Position numbers and translations under genes: made by a program. Under the pieces are notes generated by a model, which was given only the letters and a program-made list of their open reading frames with translations, was not told where the DNA came from and did not search any database. Positions 40,356 through 41,175 of a DNA stretch of 41,175 nt are shown here, in pieces. Each line of letters starts with the position of its first letter. Position 1 is the first letter of the stretch. This DNA is from Albidovulum aestuarii (GTDB lineage Bacteria; Pseudomonadota; Alphaproteobacteria; Rhodobacterales; Rhodobacteraceae), in NCBI RefSeq assembly GCF_029961185.1, contig NZ_JASBQQ010000014.1, positions 1 to 41,175 of the forward strand, written 5' to 3'.

Positions 40356-41175
40356 GAGCCAGCGGTTTCCTTAAAGTACGCCATTGCCAGTGGCAGAGCT
40401 GTGTCGAAATAGTCGGGATCGATAAGTCGCAAGTTAATCAGCGACAGAATTTCTGGTGTTTTGAGAGGCTGTCTCAAACCAAGGGATGCCTCGGCTACCG
40501 CAATCGGAGCATCAATCAATTTCTGCGCATGTTGATTGAAGCTTAACCCTTCGATTTGGACTGACGTGCGAATATTAGCGAGACCAGATGGAACCCAATC
40601 GAAACGCCGCACCGCCTCGTGTGCAACTTCAATAAGTCGTGCCCGCGCGTTGCCTCTGATAGACGCGCCCAGTCTTGCAGCAAGTTCCGGATCAGCGATC
40701 AAGCGAATTCGATCTGTTTGAACCAGTGCCATCGCCAGGTGGCCCGAAAGGTCCGGACGAAGGCATGCAATCTCATTCACCCGACGAGCAAGAGCACGGT
40801 CTACCTCCTCTTCGAGCTCACCTTCCTCGAAGACAGTTCTCAACTGAGTTCGCCTAAACTCACAGAAATGATCCATCGCAGTTTGAAAACATTCCAGAAG
40901 TATCGCTGGCCAGTAAATTGGAGCTGCCGTTTCAAGGCCAATGACAAGGGGCAGGTCTGAGGAGCCGACCCTTAAGGCGAGCGACAAGGCGGCTTCCGGA
41001 ACTTTGGGCAACGCCTGCACTTGATCGAGAACGCCTGCGTCTCCTGCGTCCGCAGCATACTGTATGAGTTGCCAGTTGCGCCGCCAATTTGGGTTGTCTG
41101 AGGTGCCCCTAGATTTGTAGACGCTTTGCCCCCTAACTTTGAGGCGAGGAGGCCGAGATGGGGACAAGCAACTAC
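40352..41175 (-). CDS. 3' part of a gene upstream of druE, partial at window edge (possible DruH or other Druantia partner)
   Basis: The reading frame is open to the window edge, so the 5' end is missing; the TTG at 41167 is not a convincing start. The visible 274 residues have no motif I recognise. They are helical, rich in leucine and arginine, and read like repeats of short helices (LPLVIGLETAAPIYWPAIL, later RLIEVAHEAVRRFDWV). Its stop overlaps the druE start (ATGA), so the two proteins are made together. In type III Druantia a large druH gene precedes druE, and in other types different partners do. Without the N-terminal part the type cannot be decided. Confidence 0.6.
   Translation of the reverse strand, partial: SCLSPSRPPRLKVRGQSVYKSRGTSDNPNWRRNWQLIQYAADAGDAGVLDQVQALPKVPEAALSLALRVGSSDLPLVIGLETAAPIYWPAILLECFQTAMDHFCEFRRTQLRTVFEEGELEEEVDRALARRVNEIACLRPDLSGHLAMALVQTDRIRLIADPELAARLGASIRGNARARLIEVAHEAVRRFDWVPSGLANIRTSVQIEGLSFNQHAQKLIDAPIAVAEASLGLRQPLKTPEILSLINLRLIDPDYFDTALPLAMAYFKETAGS

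Noticed and set aside
30607-41175. DISARM system (drmA/drmB/drmC/drmD)
   Set aside because: No methyltransferase and no separate DUF1998-only DrmB are visible. The large helicase is too long for DrmA, and the PLD domain is fused to a helicase rather than being a DrmC-like single protein. A Druantia-type assignment fits better.
1-41175. CRISPR array
   Set aside because: No regularly spaced short direct repeats were seen anywhere in the window, and no cas genes are present.

Overview
The window looks like a piece of a high-GC alphaproteobacterial genome, most likely Rhodobacterales (Rhodobacter/Paracoccus/Roseobacter type). This is inferred from the base composition, codon use, and the combination of sugar ABC and TRAP operons with IS6-type elements; no rRNA or tRNA gene is present to confirm it.

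Region 1 (1-16.3 kb) is a catabolic locus built as two divergent transcription units. The minus-strand unit starts at 7171 and encodes a ribose-type ABC importer (periplasmic binding protein, two permeases, double ATPase) interleaved with a short-chain dehydrogenase, a beta-hydroxyacid dehydrogenase and a ThuA-like protein. Most junctions are 4-base ATGA overlaps. The plus-strand unit starts at 7383 with an unusual cytoplasmic protein that joins a winged-helix DNA-binding segment to an ABC solute-binding-protein fold. It continues with a second short-chain dehydrogenase, an M24 (creatinase/aminopeptidase P fold) protein, the E1 alpha and E1 beta subunits of a thiamine-dependent 2-oxoacid dehydrogenase, a two-lipoyl-domain E2-like protein without the usual catalytic histidine, and an aldehyde dehydrogenase. 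The plausible logic is import of a sugar or polyol, oxidation by the dehydrogenases, and decarboxylation/oxidation by the E1-E2-aldehyde dehydrogenase set. The substrate cannot be read from the sequence. A diverged 90-base direct repeat lies just outside each end of this locus.

Region 2 (16.6-20.6 kb) holds a 14-TM-type MFS exporter and a two-gene, order-swapped version of a PEP-synthase/rifampin-phosphotransferase-like dikinase: the swivelling His domain in the first gene, the ATP-grasp domain in the second.

Region 3 (20.6-25.3 kb) is an integration module on the minus strand: two unrelated tyrosine recombinases, two small excisionase/HTH-type proteins and one unrecognised protein.

Region 4 (25.3-30.4 kb) is shaped by IS6-family elements. 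Two intact copies in the same orientation and one truncated copy bracket the remains of a TRAP transporter operon. The dctP gene has lost its 5' two thirds at the edge of the first IS copy. The dctQ protein carries an N-terminal TM2-like/coiled-coil extension, and dctM is intact.

Region 5 (30.4 kb to the right end) looks like a phage-defence island. It contains an 1166-residue protein joining an N-terminal phospholipase-D-type nuclease domain to an SF2 helicase. Convergent to it is a 2018-residue DruE-like (Druantia) DEAH helicase with a DUF1998-type cysteine cluster, preceded by the truncated 3' part of its upstream partner gene, which runs off the window. The PLD-helicase, the DruE-like pair, the HTH-binding-protein regulator, the split dikinase and the histidine-less E2 deserve the most attention.
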